A DNA stretch of 64,000 nucleotides, taken from NCBI GenBank assembly GCA_016081115.2, contig CM071936.1, positions 92,247,943-92,311,942 on the forward strand, written 5' to 3'. The position numbers were made by a program, and so were the translations under genes. This DNA is from Rehmannia glutinosa. Lineage: Eukaryota > Streptophyta > Magnoliopsida > Lamiales > Orobanchaceae. Numbering within the stretch: the first letter of the stretch is position 1; every line of letters starts with the position of its first letter. The notes beneath the pieces are model-generated. The model was not told the DNA's origin. It saw nothing but the letters and a program-made list of their open reading frames with translations, and did not search any database. This document shows, piece by piece, positions 1 to 11,599 of the stretch.

Positions 1-859
1 GTTGGAGTAAAGGTCTTGGATTTAGTCTCTGACTAAGTTATCTTGAACAACTCTTTCATCTTCATTCATTTGTAGACCTTCCATTTGTCTTTGAGATTCA
101 GCTATCTCATCTTCATTTGGGTTGAGTGCTCTTACTTCTGCTTCAACATAAGGATTTTTCGGCATAGTTGGTTGATTCAGCTTATCAGCTAACTCTTTAA
201 TGTCTTCTCCACTCAAATTAGGTTCATCAAAAACCACATGGATAGATTCTTCTGTAACCATAGTCCTCTTGTTCAGCACTCTATAGGCTTTACTCTCAGC
301 TGAGTATCCCAAAAGATACCATCATCGACTTTAACATCAAAAGCCTTCAAATTATATTTGCCATTATTATGGATGAAGCATTTGCAACCAAATATCTTGA
401 AATATCCAACATTTGGCTTTCTCCCTGTCCAAATCTCATAGGGAGTCTTGGTCAATGGCCTATTAATTATGCATCTATTTTGAGTATAGCATGCAGTATT
501 TATAGCTTCAACTAATATTGTCCTTGCAGGTTCCTTGAGAGTTTTGTTCCTTCTTTGACTACTCCGTTACATTTGTGGAGTCCTTGCGGTGACAACTCAT
601 GAGCAATACCATTTTCAACACAATCGAGTTATTATCCCATTGACAAACTCGGTTCTCCTATCGAGATCTTATTTTTATAATGGTTTGGCTCTTATATTTT
701 GAACTCTCTTCATCGGTGAGGTAATTTTTGCAAAGTTTCATTTTTTTACACATGAAAATTGTCCATGTATATCTTAAATAATAATCCACCACCACTAGGT
801 ATATTTTTTTTTTTCCACTTATGCTAGTGGCTTAACTAGACCAAATAAATCCATATGCA
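1..859 (-). pseudogene. pol: copia integrase remnant
   Basis: The C-terminal half of the integrase is clear at 455-300 (KTPYEIWTGRKPNVGYFKIF, then FGCKCFIHNNGKYNL and DGIF). It continues in the next frame at 312-220 (SKAYRVLNKRTMVTEESIHV, VVFDE), the usual link between integrase and reverse transcriptase in SIRE-type elements. The catalytic core from 850 to 460 is badly shifted, with fragments such as MDLFGLVKP and LVVVDYYLRYTW only partly in frame. No reverse transcriptase block is reached before the window edge. Confidence 0.78.
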
Positions 860-1429
860 ATGAGATCTAATATTCTTGTTGAAGAAGGACTTGGCTTATC
901 CTTGAATGAAGACGTCTGCTTTCCCATCCGCATGCATCACATACACTTTCTTTCTTGTACACCGAGTCGGCAATCCTTCTACAAGATGACTCTTTGCAAG
1001 CTTGTTGATTGTCTTGAAATTGGATAGCTCGGCTTCTTGTGCCACAAACAACTTGATTAATTTTGTGCTCTTTGCTATGAGACAAGTGCTTGGTAGTGTG
1101 AGAGACCAATCTACACCCTTGCGCACTATTTCATTTGATTCAAACATCTTTGATCGACACACTCCCATGTTGAATCCCACATTATAGCCTTTATCACGAG
1201 AGTTGGTTGATGCTTATGAGGTTGAAGTTGAGGCCTTCAACATAAGCAACATCTGTTATTTCCAATCCATTTTTCTTGATAGATCATGCGCCTTTGATCT
1301 CCCCGGAGCTTCATTTCTCCAAATATGACTTTTGCACATCTAATCTCCTTGAATCTTGACGGGTTTTTCTTGTTTCTGTCGTATATGCAGAACAACCACT
1401 ATCCATGTACCAGGTTCCTTGGCACTCAA
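860..1429 (-). pseudogene. pol: copia protease and GAG-pre-integrase remnant
   Basis: The aspartic protease active site appears as GTWYMDSGCSAYTTET near 1420-1375, where family members have W-Y-x-DSGCS. The GAG-pre-integrase domain follows at about 1110-960 with LSNFKTINKLAKSHLVEGLP, and the CDAC part of its zinc site appears one frame over near 930. The order protease, pre-integrase, integrase is diagnostic of copia. A frameshift near 960-1000 separates the last two blocks. Confidence 0.78.
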
Positions 1430-2459
1430 TTTGTTCCTTGAACATGCAATAAAGGAAATCGGTTTTTAGGTACCCATACTTTATGCAGGTCACGAGGGGT
1501 TAGTCTTTGTAAAATGATCCAACCAACCTAAAGCCAAATGATTTGACTCTAAGAAGTTGCCATCTATCGATTGCCATAATCATAATGCACATTGGCAAAA
1601 TGCTTGGGAGTTTTAGGTTCATCACAATTTGTCTCTTTTTGTACGTATGCTGTGTTTGTGTTTTAGCAATTGCTTTCTTGGGGTAGTTGTGCTATTTCTG
1701 AGTGTAGTGCTTGGGTGCGTATGTGTGCTAATAATAGCTCTTTTGCCATTGGAATGACCTTTGCTGAGGTTTAGGTCTTTGCCATTTTGGCTTGTATTCC
1801 ACAGGTCTTTGTTGATGTTTCACATTATTCCAATCAGCATAGTTTGGATAGTTTCTACCATTCCCATCATATGTATTTCTCTGATGAAATTTCTGGGGTT
1901 TCTAGTAGCTCTGTTTGCTTTTCACAGAGTATTTTCTATTTGGAGTTTGCTGAGGAACTCGGCTAGATTTATTCTCAGTTGTCCTCTCAGCATACTCAAT
2001 TGGCTATTTTCCTTTCCTTTATATCCAAGGCCATTATGATTGTGATTGTGCTTTGGAGTGAATGTGGGTGCGGCATTGGGTGTTTTAGATTTTGGGATGC
2101 TTCATTACTTGAAGATCCTTTCTCCAAAATCACTCTCATGGTTTGACTATGCACAAAAGAATTAAATCCTATGCTGTCTTATCTCCACAATCTTTTTGAC
2201 TCATAATAAGATCATCAATGATCCGGATGCTTTTGTAAATGAGGCAATCACATTTTTAAGATTTTTTCCCTCTTTTCTCGTAGGAGCTAACTTTGTTATG
2301 ATCTTGGCATTTCGACCTTCAACTTAGTGTTCTCATCGGCTATTTGACCCCAGTACTCGGCTCTTTACTCGGTTGTGAGTTTAGCTTTTAAGTTTGGCTA
2401 TTTTCCTCATTTATAATGTGGATGATGAAGTGTTCAAAATCTTTCATCATTTGGCCTAA
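1430..2459 (-). pseudogene. copia gag-protease linker remnant
   Basis: This stretch joins the gag tail to the protease of the minus-strand copia element. Read on the minus strand at about 1870-1740 it gives an asparagine-, glutamine- and lysine-rich run (PNYADWNNVKHQQRPVEYK and following), like the basic linker after the zinc knuckle in SIRE elements. I could not place a clean CCHC knuckle. The frame is broken repeatedly. Confidence 0.5.
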
Positions 2460-3778
2460 TGAATCATAAAGATCGAGTGGGTGATGAAGTGTGTGTATCA
2501 CGATCACTATCACTTGAATCGGATGAGATGAGTTACAATGTACCTCATCTTCTTGATCAGTTGATCTTCTTCTTTGGCCATAAGGCAGATCATAGCCTCT
2601 TCCTCGAGAATCACTTGAGTAGTCTGCTTCACTATTTTCTCGAGTCTGCGTTTTCTTCTTTGGACTTATTTGTCTCAGCGATCTCGGCGACTAACATGGC
2701 TTTTCTCTTTTCCTATCTTCTTTCCCTGAAGACTTTTCTTTCTTCTTCATTCTTATACTTGTTGGTGGTGGATAAGAATAGTCAAGCGCAAAGTGTCTGG
2801 ATGTCGCAATTCGGCCATAGGTTTTGTGCTCTACGATCGGACTCTGTCATTCCTTTGATAATCAACCCTTTGATGCTCAGCTTTCTTGGGTGGCCTTTCT
2901 TCCCTTGATTTGGAAGGAGTTGAATGCCTCCTGGAGGTCTCTCCCTTATTCCTTTTATAGTTCTTATTAAAGAACTTGTTGAATCTTTTGACCATCGGGG
3001 TAATTTTCTCTGGTCTATGGCTTCCTTTGACTCGGCTCTCTTTCCATCACTAGCCATCAATGCGAGTTGTCTTGGTCATATTTTGTCTCCTCTTGCTCTT
3101 TCCTTCTCAACTCAAACTCATAGGCTTTGAGGTTTGAGAATAACTCATGGTTAGATGTTCTTGAGAGGTCCATTGAGTGTCTCAGGGCCATGACCTTCAT
3201 TTTCCATTCAGCTGGGAGGCTTCTTAAAATCTTCATACACATTTCCTTTTGTGTATATTCTTTCCCAAAAGCTGAAAGCTCATTTGTAATTTACGTAAAT
3301 CGGCATCGGTGATCCGAGTTTTACTGTAAACATTTTGAAAATTTCAATTTTTTACAAAAACTTGATTAATTTATTTTCCTTAATTTATTTTGATCCTTCA
3401 CAAATTAAGGTCGACTTTTCCCAAATCTCTTTTGCGATTTGCAAGATTTGACTTTATTGAACATGGCTTTGTCCAATGTTTTGTAGAGAATGTCCTTGGC
3501 CACATTGTCCAGGTCATATCTCTTTATATCCTCATTAGTCCACTCAGTCCTTCGTTTTTCAACCATGGCTGGTCTTGCTTGACTGAGCAACTTCTTCTTC
3601 TCCCTCATTTGCGGCTACTCTCATTAAATTGTGTTCACTTTGAGTATTTGCAGTGGCCATCTTCTATCACAAGCCACATTTCATCATGTAATGCAGATAG
3701 ATGAGCCTGCATATGAATTTTCCAATCATCAAATTCTTCAATAGTGAACATAGGAATGCGTGTTAGATTTGCTTCCAT
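2460..3778 (-). pseudogene. gag: copia gag (capsid) remnant
   Basis: Gag polyprotein of the SIRE-like element, which would package element RNA in the cytoplasm. The likely start is the ATG at 3778, giving MEANLTRIPMFTIEEFDDWK and then the conserved WKIHMQAHLSALHDEMWLV block. Further capsid blocks follow in changed frames: DNVAKDILYKTLDKAMFNK (about 3500-3430), LRSLPAEWKMKVMALRHSMD (about 3235-3160) and the LKAYEFELRRKEQEE tail (about 3130-3080). The block order matches SIRE gag, but at least four frameshifts or stops break it. The longer open frames on the opposite strand here are antisense shadows. Confidence 0.82.
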
Positions 3779-3888
3779 GATGATAACTTTGCTTGAAAAG
3801 TGAAAGACTTTGAAACGCAATTGTTTAAAATTTTGAAAAGATAGATATCTAGTTCAGTAACCAGTGCGAAAGGCTCAATGAACCAACC

Positions 3889-3900
3889 GCTCTGATACCA
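3889..3900 (-). other. Primer-binding site, tRNA-iMet type
   Basis: The minus strand reads TGGTATCAGAGC, an exact match to the standard plant copia/gypsy primer-binding site complementary to the initiator methionine tRNA 3' end. It fixes the orientation of the element and the side on which its 5' LTR lies. Confidence 0.9.
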
Positions 3901-3918
3901 CTTATAGGTCCCAAGGGG

Positions 3919-5422
3919 TGTAAGGTAAGGTTTAGAAGGGGGTGGTTGAATAAACCTTACCAAATTTTCGATTTTAGTCCTTTAAAAATTATTCAACAGA
4001 GTTGACTCAAACAGTTGTGTCCTTGATGGACAGCTAAGTTGGCTTTTCAGCTAAGTTACCCACTCAACAGACTTGATAGAGCTGTTGATAGTATAACTCG
4101 TCTGGTCAAGCCATATACTTAACTTGGGTGATTGGTTTTTAACAGTGGAAGACTTAACACACTTTGTTTAGTTTTAATCTTGTTTTTAACACTTGATTTT
4201 TAGCACTTGGTTATATATCAGTTGGATAGCAAATATAATACGAACAACAGATATAAAGTAAATATGCAGGAAAGTAAGTTTGCTGAAAGTAAATGACACA
4301 AACATTTTATAGAGGTTCGAAGATGGGGTAATTCTTCTAATCCTCTCTTCTCCAACTCTAGAGGCGTCGGTTTACAAAGCGGTGAATAGTCAGAAACGAC
4401 GCCTTGATCATACGGTGGCTTCTCTTGCGACTAAAACTTCTTCACAGGCAATTTGCGCTTGCTACTTGACTCACTTCTCAAGTTCTTGGATTTGATCACG
4501 AAGCCCTCTAACAAACTTGATAATGGTTTGACCTTGAACCTTTCTACAATCCTTGCTTGGAAAGTAGACCCTTTTGGTTTCTTCAAAAGTTTCCTCTTCA
4601 ACAGATTTGAAGTTGTCTTTCCTTCACAGCCTGTGTTGGATCGATTTCCTTCAAGTTTCAGGCTTGAGGAATATCTTGATAAGCTCTTAGAGTATTGCAG
4701 GTTAAATGCTTGAATATTGCTTGCTTGTTCGTGGTTCAGGTAACCTCTTCTCAATAACTTCCTCATCCTTTTATAGTGCACATTTGAAATTTTGCCCGTT
4801 GAAGAGATAGACAGATTTCAAATGTCACTTTGTGTTCGTTGGCTTGTCTTTTCTTAGTCTGCAGCCTTGGTGATGTTGACTTTTTCTCGTATTAATGGCA
4901 TTTCAGTGTTTGCAGGCGTTTGACACAAGGTGCAGTGTTTCCCATTGGTTCATTCCTTTTGCATAATTCAGGGACAAACACTTTAGACCTGGCAGCTCTT
5001 GACATATTACTATATTGAATAATATTCTTGACTTTAATCAACGGATCTATGTCAGTTGTCTTGACTAGACTGCTTCTTTTACCCCGGATGACTTGAGTCT
5101 GCTCCAATCGTTGGATTGACTCAATTTGTCACTTCAACTTGTAGACTTGGCTTCTTGAGTTGACTTGACTAGCACTTCCTCTGACTATTCCCGATTGACT
5201 CTCCTTGATCGAGTCCTTGTCTTCCTTCATGGCATTACTTAGTGACACATAGTGAGACTCTTCTCACGATCCCGATTGACTTTTGTAATCTTGGCATAGT
5301 GACTTGGCGGCTCTTTCGGCCCCTATCTATTACAACGCAAATTACAAGGAAAATGGAGTGCCAACTTCCTAGTTTAAGTTTTACATGGTATCATCAAAAT
5401 CTAACAAATGAATTTCCTAACA
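3919..5422 (-). repeat. 5' LTR of the copia element
   Basis: Read on the minus strand, the LTR opens with TGTTAGGAAATTC at 5422 and closes with CCTTACCTTACA at 3919, giving the usual TG...CA ends and a length of about 1.5 kb. A TATAAAA box lies on the minus strand at 4769-4775. The 3' boundary is the less certain one, because 18 bases separate it from the PBS. No second LTR copy is in the window to confirm the ends. Confidence 0.72.
4769..4775 (-). promoter_or_regulatory. TATA box of the copia LTR
   Basis: The plus strand reads TTTTATA here, which is TATAAAA on the coding strand of the element. It lies about 650 bp inside the LTR start, which suits a U3/R promoter in a 1.5-kb LTR. Confidence 0.55.
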
Positions 5423-5427
5423 AAATC

Positions 5428-6957
5428 ACTATTAAGGGATTTTTCCAATCTGAGGTTGGAAATTTTGAGACCACCTAATCAGGCAAGTATTTGTCGTGAT
5501 TGCGGTATTGTGATGACCTACTGCGAGGCAACGAATCAAGGATGCTCAGAAGACCGATATCTTCCTCAACAAAATGAAGCAACGAGTACTCGCAGGAAAC
5601 ATCCAAGGATTTGCAATTGCACCTGATGAAACACTAGTCTATGATGGAAGACTGTGCGTACCTAAGGATGAAGAATTGAGAAAGGAAATTCTTGATGAAG
5701 CCCATAACACACCTTTATGACCCATGCGGAGGAACAAAAATGTATAGGGACTTGAGAGAAATTTTCTTGTGGAGGAATATGAAGCGGAGGCGATAGGTAA
5801 ATTTGTGAAAAGATGTTTCATTTGTCAACAAGTGAAGGCCGAACACCGGAGGCCATTAGGATTATTAAACCCATTGGATATTCTGAATAGAATGGGAACA
5901 CATTACAATGGATTTCGTGACGGGACTACCTAAATCGATAAGGAAGAATGAAGTTATTTGGGTTATTGTGGACATGGACTCACGAAGAGCGCGCATTTTA
6001 TACAGGTAAAGATGACTTTCAAAGTATAGATCATTTTGGTCGACTTTACATTGAGAAGATTGTTAGCCTTCATGGAGGGCGATATCAATTATATCGATCG
6101 TGATCCCAGTTTTACATTGAAATTATGGGGAAGTCTTTATGCGGCTATGAAAGACAAAGCTTAAGTTAAGATCGCATATCATCCACAAACAGACGGTCGG
6201 ATCGAAGAAAGGACAATTCGAGGCATTGGAAGACATGCTCTGCGAGCAGGTTGTGTTGGATCTCAATGGAAGTTGGTAGACTTATCTACCGCTAGTGGAA
6301 TTTGCTTACAATAACAGTTACCAAGCTACTATCCAAATGGCACCATACGAAGCATTGTATGGATGAAAGTACCGGTCACCAGCTCATTGGGGAGAAGTTG
6401 GTGAACGCAAGATTTTTGGACCAGAGATTATCGAGAAGACAGTGGGAGTGATTGCTAAGATTTGAGATAAAATCAAAAGGCAAAGACAAGACCGACAAAA
6501 TTGTTATGCCAATAGAAGAAGGAAGGACCTACAATGAGGTGTTAGACAAGGTATTTCTCAAGGTAGCACCTTTGAAAGGAGTGGTTTGTTTTGGGAAGAA
6601 AGGAAAATTGAGACCACGGTACATTAGACCATTTGAAATTTTGGATAGGGTTTGAGATGTCGCGTACCGTCTAACACTACCGCCAAAACTTGCAGCAGTA
6701 CATAATGTGTTTCACATATCTATGCTTAGGAAGTACATTTCCGACCCAAGCCATATCATCAACCATGAGGAATTGGATGTCAGTAATAATATTGTCTATG
6801 ACGAGAGCCCTGTTGCTATTTTGGGAAAGAAGGTACATAAGTTGAGAAATCGGGAAGTGCCCCCTAGTGTTAGTGTAGTGGAGCCGACATGGTAAGGAAG
6901 AGGCTACTTGGGGAGAGAGAAAGAGATCATAGCTAAGTATCCAAATATTCCTAACTA
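5428..6957 (+). pseudogene. pol: Ty3/gypsy (Tekay-type, element A) integrase and chromodomain-like tail remnant
   Basis: Pol 3' end of a chromovirus. In order I see the RNase H-integrase linker (5530-5690: FAIAPDETLVYDGRLCVP), the HHCC zinc site tail RCFICQQVKAEHRRP at 5811-5856, the first catalytic Asp in TMDFVT (about 5908), the second in a DRDP block (about 6098) and the glutamate in IEERTI (about 6208). FAYNNSYQATIQMAPYEALY follows at 6298-6360, then VFHISMLRKYISDPSHIINH at 6706-6770, and a chromodomain-like tail with a W-G-E-R-E-R-D pattern near 6905. It is frameshifted several times. The 5' part of pol is cut off by the copia insertion at 5422. Confidence 0.86.
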
Positions 6958-6989
6958 AGTAAATCGAATTTCGAGGACGAAATTTTTTT

Positions 6990-7003
6990 TTAGTAGGGGA
7001 GGT
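6990..7003 (+). other. Polypurine tract of element A
   Basis: The purine run AGTAGGGGAGG lies directly before the TGTGAAG start of the LTR at 7004, where the plus-strand primer of a gypsy element is expected. Confidence 0.6.
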
Positions 7004-9318
7004 TGTGAAGACCCAACTCTTTTAAATTACTCGAGCTTTTATTTATAATGTTGCATCAAATATCTAGCTTATATATATTAATGTGCAATTTACTCGCTTT
7101 ATGCAATTTATATATTTTGCGCATCCGAGAACCGATTGCGCCTTTAACTATGGTAATGGTAATGAATAGACATCACGATGACATATCAGGAATATTATTA
7201 TGGAAGTTTTGGACTTAAATTTTAGGATCGAGATTTTTGTACCGAATAAGTGATTTTCGGAGATTTTCACAAAAGTGCTTATTTATACTTTGGGAATTCG
7301 AGATTAAATTTCTACCTTACATTTTATTATTAGTGACCATCTAATTTATGAAAATTGAGTTTTATCTAACTCTCGGGATTTTTAAGAATTTTAGTAGCTT
7401 ACTTGAGTATTTTAAAAATACTAACTATTATTTATATTTTTAAAATAGATATTTTCTCACCCCCAAGCCTCTTGTTTTTTTTATAAAAACTCCCCAACAC
7501 TTACTCATCTTCTTCACACCCCCATACTCATCCAAAAATCACCATTGTTGAAGAAAGCTCCAAAGGTAACTTTTTCTTCATCTTTTCTTCAATTTTTGTC
7601 ATTTCTTTAAATCCTTTTAAGAAAATGATCCTATACAATTATAGAACACGAGAAATCATCTTTGATCATGAAAATATGAAGTTTTGAACCCCATTTTTGC
7701 CCTTAATTTTCGGCCATTTTGAGAAAATAATTTAAATAATTTTTGTTTCAATTTTTGTTTGTATATTATGTAATATCTAACTATTAGGAGCATGATTATG
7801 TGTTTTTATCTTGTTTTGAAAATGAAAATTTTCTCCTTATTTCCCTAGAAGTGGATGACCAAGAAGCTATTTTTTTTTTTAGGAAGATGTTTTGTTAAAT
7901 TTAAGCATGATTAATGATAGTAGGATAGTTAAATGTGATGATTCTACTCTTTGTTTTTAATTTTGAGTTGTATATGATTTTTGATGATTAATCTAGATAT
8001 TAATGGCTTAAGAAGATTTTTAGAAATTATAAAAGTGATTATTGGAGAAGAACTTAAGCTAGTTGATGAACTTGATCAATTTAGGATTTTTGGTCTCATT
8101 AATTCACTATTGTTAAAACTAGAAGCTTAACGCCTTAAGAATAAATTTTGATGAAAACTTTAGTTTCTAAAAGTTATTTTGAGGATAAAAAGTTGGTAAA
8201 ATTTAGTGCTTAAAATTAGAGAACCAGAGAAAAATTGAATAGAGCTTGAAAAATGGTAAAATATGTTCTGCCGGGTCCGACTACCGCCCACCGGAGGTGG
8301 CGGCGCCGAAGCGGGCTAAGGTTGGCCAGAATTAGTGGTAGGGGTGATGAATAGTGACTTGATGTGACATGAATAGTGACATCATGTGATGTGATGTGAT
8401 TGATGTGATTAATGTGATGTGATGTGATGTGACATGTCTTACTATGACGCAATTCAATGTTACTTTTCGGAAATTTGACGTTAAGTGTTAGATCAATATG
8501 TTCGAGGTTTCGTGACTAAGATATTTTGGGATTTTTCGAGATGACATCATATTTAAGAAAATAGAGATTTTAAGTCAAAAAAGATTTTATAAATTAAGAT
8601 TTCGATTAATCGGGATTTTCATCTAAAAGCGAGTTGTTAGACAATTAATTGATTTAGGTGATTAATTAAGGATTAATTGAATTTATGTTGAATTTGACTT
8701 TATGTTGACTTTGACTATATGTTGACCGTTGACTTTGACATTGACTTTGACTTTGGTCAAATATCGTTTTCAAAGCTCTTTAAAAAGGTCCGAATCGATC
8801 ATGAGATAATTGACTTTAGGAACATATTAGAGAGACTAAGTTATTTAATGATTATTACATTGTCTATGTCATTTAAGTTGAAAGAATTAATTGTGTTAGG
8901 TGCGGCGCAATCGGATAACGGACTCATTCGAACAAATACATCACTAGATATCGTAAACTTCAAAGGTGGGTAATCTTCTGATTTTGTAAGCATGTTGTAT
9001 TGTTATACTATGTCTGTCAACTCTCTATAACTGCTTAAAATGGCCGAGAACCACTTTTATACGCTGCCACGTCGTGGGAGACCCTTCGATGTCAGAATTG
9101 GCTAAGAGCCATATATCGCCGCTTAACGTTTGGTGGAGACCATCGGTGTCAGAAAATGAACTATATTGCATTATGACTATTTGACTTATATAGTGTAACT
9201 GCTTACGTTTCTCACTGAGTTTCACAGCTCACGCATTCAAATGTTTTAATACATTTCAGATAATGATGACGAGCCGAGAGGCGAGGCGTAGGAGGCTTCA
9301 CGTGGGTGTACTGCAACA
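7004..9318 (+). repeat. 3' LTR of Tekay-type element A
   Basis: It starts with TGTGAAGACCCAAC after the polypurine tract and most likely ends with GGGTGTACTGCAACA at 9318, about 2.3 kb. It carries a TATA-like TTATAAAAAC at 7481-7490 followed by a pyrimidine-rich leader, a GATGT microsatellite (8341-8440) and a cluster of TTGAC motifs (8694-8760). The right end is not certain: TGCAACACCCGG at 9312 could equally be the start of the next LTR, so the two may abut or share bases. The partner LTR is outside the window. Confidence 0.68.
8341..8440. repeat. GATGT/GACAT microsatellite inside LTR A
   Basis: The pentamer GTGAT with TGACAT variants is repeated about 15 times with interruptions. The minus-strand reading frame across it is an artefact of the repeat. 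Confidence 0.8.
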
Positions 9319-9597
9319 CCCGGACTATTTATTTTAAGATGAGGATTTTAGTAATATAGGGGCTTGATTTTCTTAACTTTTTATTTAAATTCAAGTCCAA
9401 TTTTCTTAAGCCCAAAATTCTCTTTAGCCCAATGTAAGCCCATTATTTATTTTAGCCCAATTATTCATTCCTTTTGCAAATGAAACTCAAAGATTTTCGG
9501 TAAAGATTTTGCCTTCAAAATCCCATTAAAAAATCTATCTTTTCATATAGACTTACCAAAATTTTAAAGTTAGATTCACTTTCATCTATTAGTAGGA

Positions 9598-9814
9598 TTA
9601 ATCGGACTCTATTAGACTCCTATTATTATGAGATTCTAGGTATAAGCCTTTTAAACAAAACCTTTTATTTATTATTCCATAAAAATTGTTTTACGTGAAT
9701 GAATGTTTAATCGGACTCTATTAGACTCTATTATTATGAGATTCTAGGTATAAGCCTTTTTAAACAAAACCTTTTATTTATTATTCCATAAAAATTGTTT
9801 TACGTGAATGAATG
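9598..9814 (+). repeat. 108-bp tandem duplication
   Basis: Two copies (9598-9705 and 9707-9814), each starting TTAATCGGACTC and ending GTGAATGAATG, are nearly identical except for a deleted C and an added T. This points to a recent local duplication within the older C sequence. Confidence 0.9.
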
Positions 9815-10589
9815 CTAGTAGCAAAAGTTCTCTTTCTCTTCAGCAAAGTATTACTCATCTTATTCTCACCTACTCAAATCCACTGCAAATCATCCTCTCA
9901 ATCGCCAACAAAAACTCGTCGCAAATTTTGTTATAATCTTTCCAGGCCAAATCCTATATTCAAGAACCTCATCAAACACCATATTTTCCAAAGTTTCAAA
10001 CACACTCCAACCGAAATTTCAATTCCAAACCCAAATAATCAATTTCAATTCAAAAAAAAAAATAGAAGAAACCCAACCACTTTGCAAATTCATCGCCACC
10101 ATCGACCCACCTTCCGAGGCCACCCCAAACAATATAACCAGCCCGCAACCCAGCCACCGCGGCAAAAATTTCAGAATCAGCTCAAAATCGACTCGTACTT
10201 CCCGATTCAGCCCGAAACCAAAACCCAAAGCCCGAGGCCAATCACCAAATCAAGTCAAGCTCGCTGCCATCCGCGAGTTGTACTGCGGCGATAAGAAAGA
10301 AAAAAATATAAGGGGAGAAGAAACACGGTGATAGAACCACCGTTTGGCACCGTCGGAACCCAAAATCACCACATATAGTCCACCAAAACCCGAACCCCGA
10401 ATCACCATCCCCGCAATTCTCCTCGGGTCGACGAGTCAAATCATCGACCCCCAAATCGAGAGCCACGGTTGCCATCCTTCAAAAAACAAAACCCTTAAAA
10501 CCCAATCACGAATTGCCGCATTTGTCCACCTGGATTTGTCGGCGTCGAGAGGTGTATGAGGGTGTGATGTGTTGTGGGTAGAGAGATAC

Positions 10590-10640
10590 CAAAAAAAAAA
10601 AAAAAAAAAAAGAAAGAAAGACGAAAAAAAGAGAAAGATG
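10590..10640 (+). repeat. A-rich tract
   Basis: About 20 consecutive A residues are followed by GAAAGAAAGACG and more A-rich sequence. No SINE or LINE body with a recognisable 5' end was seen upstream. Confidence 0.7.
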
Positions 10641-11309
10641 ATGAAGAGAGGGTTGGTCGATGGGAGTAATTTAAAAGATGATGTTGCGGCAATATGTGGG
10701 CAAATAATTTTAGTGATCGATTTAAGTTTCAATTTGGGAATTAATGCCCATGTATTTCAGAATTACATTCTCACCCCCTTCCAATTTTCTTTTATTCCAA
10801 AATAGTCCCTTTCACTCTAAATTTTGATTGATCCTTATTTTGACCAACAAAATCTCAATTTAACCCTCAATCTTATTTTATTCTACTAAGCCCCTAAATT
10901 AGGATTTTAGATTATTCCTTTTAAATTTTTAAGTTTAGAATATCTCGAGGTTTTGATTAGTGTTTTCCTACTTCTATGATTGGCGACTTATCGGCGAGGA
11001 TTAGGCGTGCTTGCATCCAACACTTTTAAGTTCTACTTATTTTCAAGCTACGTTTCAAGGTGGGGTTTGTTTTCTAAACTTTATTGTCCTTGTTAAATGC
11101 TTAGATTATTTTACATGAATGTGTAGTACAGTTGCTTAGGCCCTATTGAGCTAGGGACTCAAGAGGTCGGGGTTGATGTATCCCTCGGTGGAACCCTGCA
11201 GATTCTACCTATTGTCTATGTCTACGGTTTTCAAAAGATCTATGCTATATCATATTGGATTGTATTTGCATGTCTATGTGAGATATCACTACTACAAAAA
11301 CAGCCTTTT

Positions 11310-11580
11310 TACATCGGTTATGGGCCACATCTACATCGGTTTTCAAACCGATGTAGTATCAGCGTGTAGTGGTATAGGGGAACTTTTTACATCGGACATG
11401 GAACTGATGTAGAAATTTTTTCTACATCGGTTGCAATACAACCGATGTAAATTATGGCACTATTTACATCGGTTATTTTAATAACGATGTAAATCATGGG
11501 ACTATTTACATCGACTTCAAGACAACCGATGTAAGCGGCCAGGTATTTTACATCGGTTTGTTCGCAACCGATGTAATTTT
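11310..11580. repeat. Left subterminal hairpin array of the CACTA element
   Basis: At least five inverted units of the form TACATCGGTT...AACCGATGTA occur, for example at 11332-11357, 11423-11450, 11465-11493, 11505-11533 and 11549-11576, with short loops of variable sequence. A further half-site lies at 11310. Confidence 0.88.
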
Positions 11581-11599
11581 TCCATCTATAAAAAAAAAC

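Larger units (their letters stand above)
1..5422 (-). mobile_element. Ty1/copia retrotransposon, SIRE/Maximus-like, 5' part
   Basis: On the minus strand the order is LTR (5422 to 3919), PBS (3900-3889), gag (from 3778), gag-protease linker, protease, GAG-pre-integrase and integrase. The reverse transcriptase, RNase H and 3' LTR would lie left of base 1. The gag phrases (WKIHMQAHLSALHDEMW) and integrase phrases (KTPYEIWTGRKPNV, FGCKCFIHNNGK) are those of the SIRE/Maximus copia lineage as I know it. Stops and frameshifts occur throughout, so the copy is dead. It sits inside the pol gene of the plus-strand gypsy element that resumes at 5428, so it is the younger of the two. AAATC at 5423-5427 is the expected target duplication; its partner is off the left edge. 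Confidence 0.88.

Noticed and set aside
2459..2908. 149-codon plus-strand frame
   Set aside because: It is antisense to the copia gag remnant, which shows recognisable protein blocks on the minus strand.
9812..10294. 160-codon plus-strand frame rich in Pro, Lys and Gln
   Set aside because: It follows a C- and A-rich stretch inside an LTR-like sequence, has no domain, and starts within the second copy of a tandem duplication.
10590..10640. Poly-A tail of a retroposed gene or SINE
   Set aside because: No target duplication or recognisable body upstream; a plain A-rich tract is enough to explain it.
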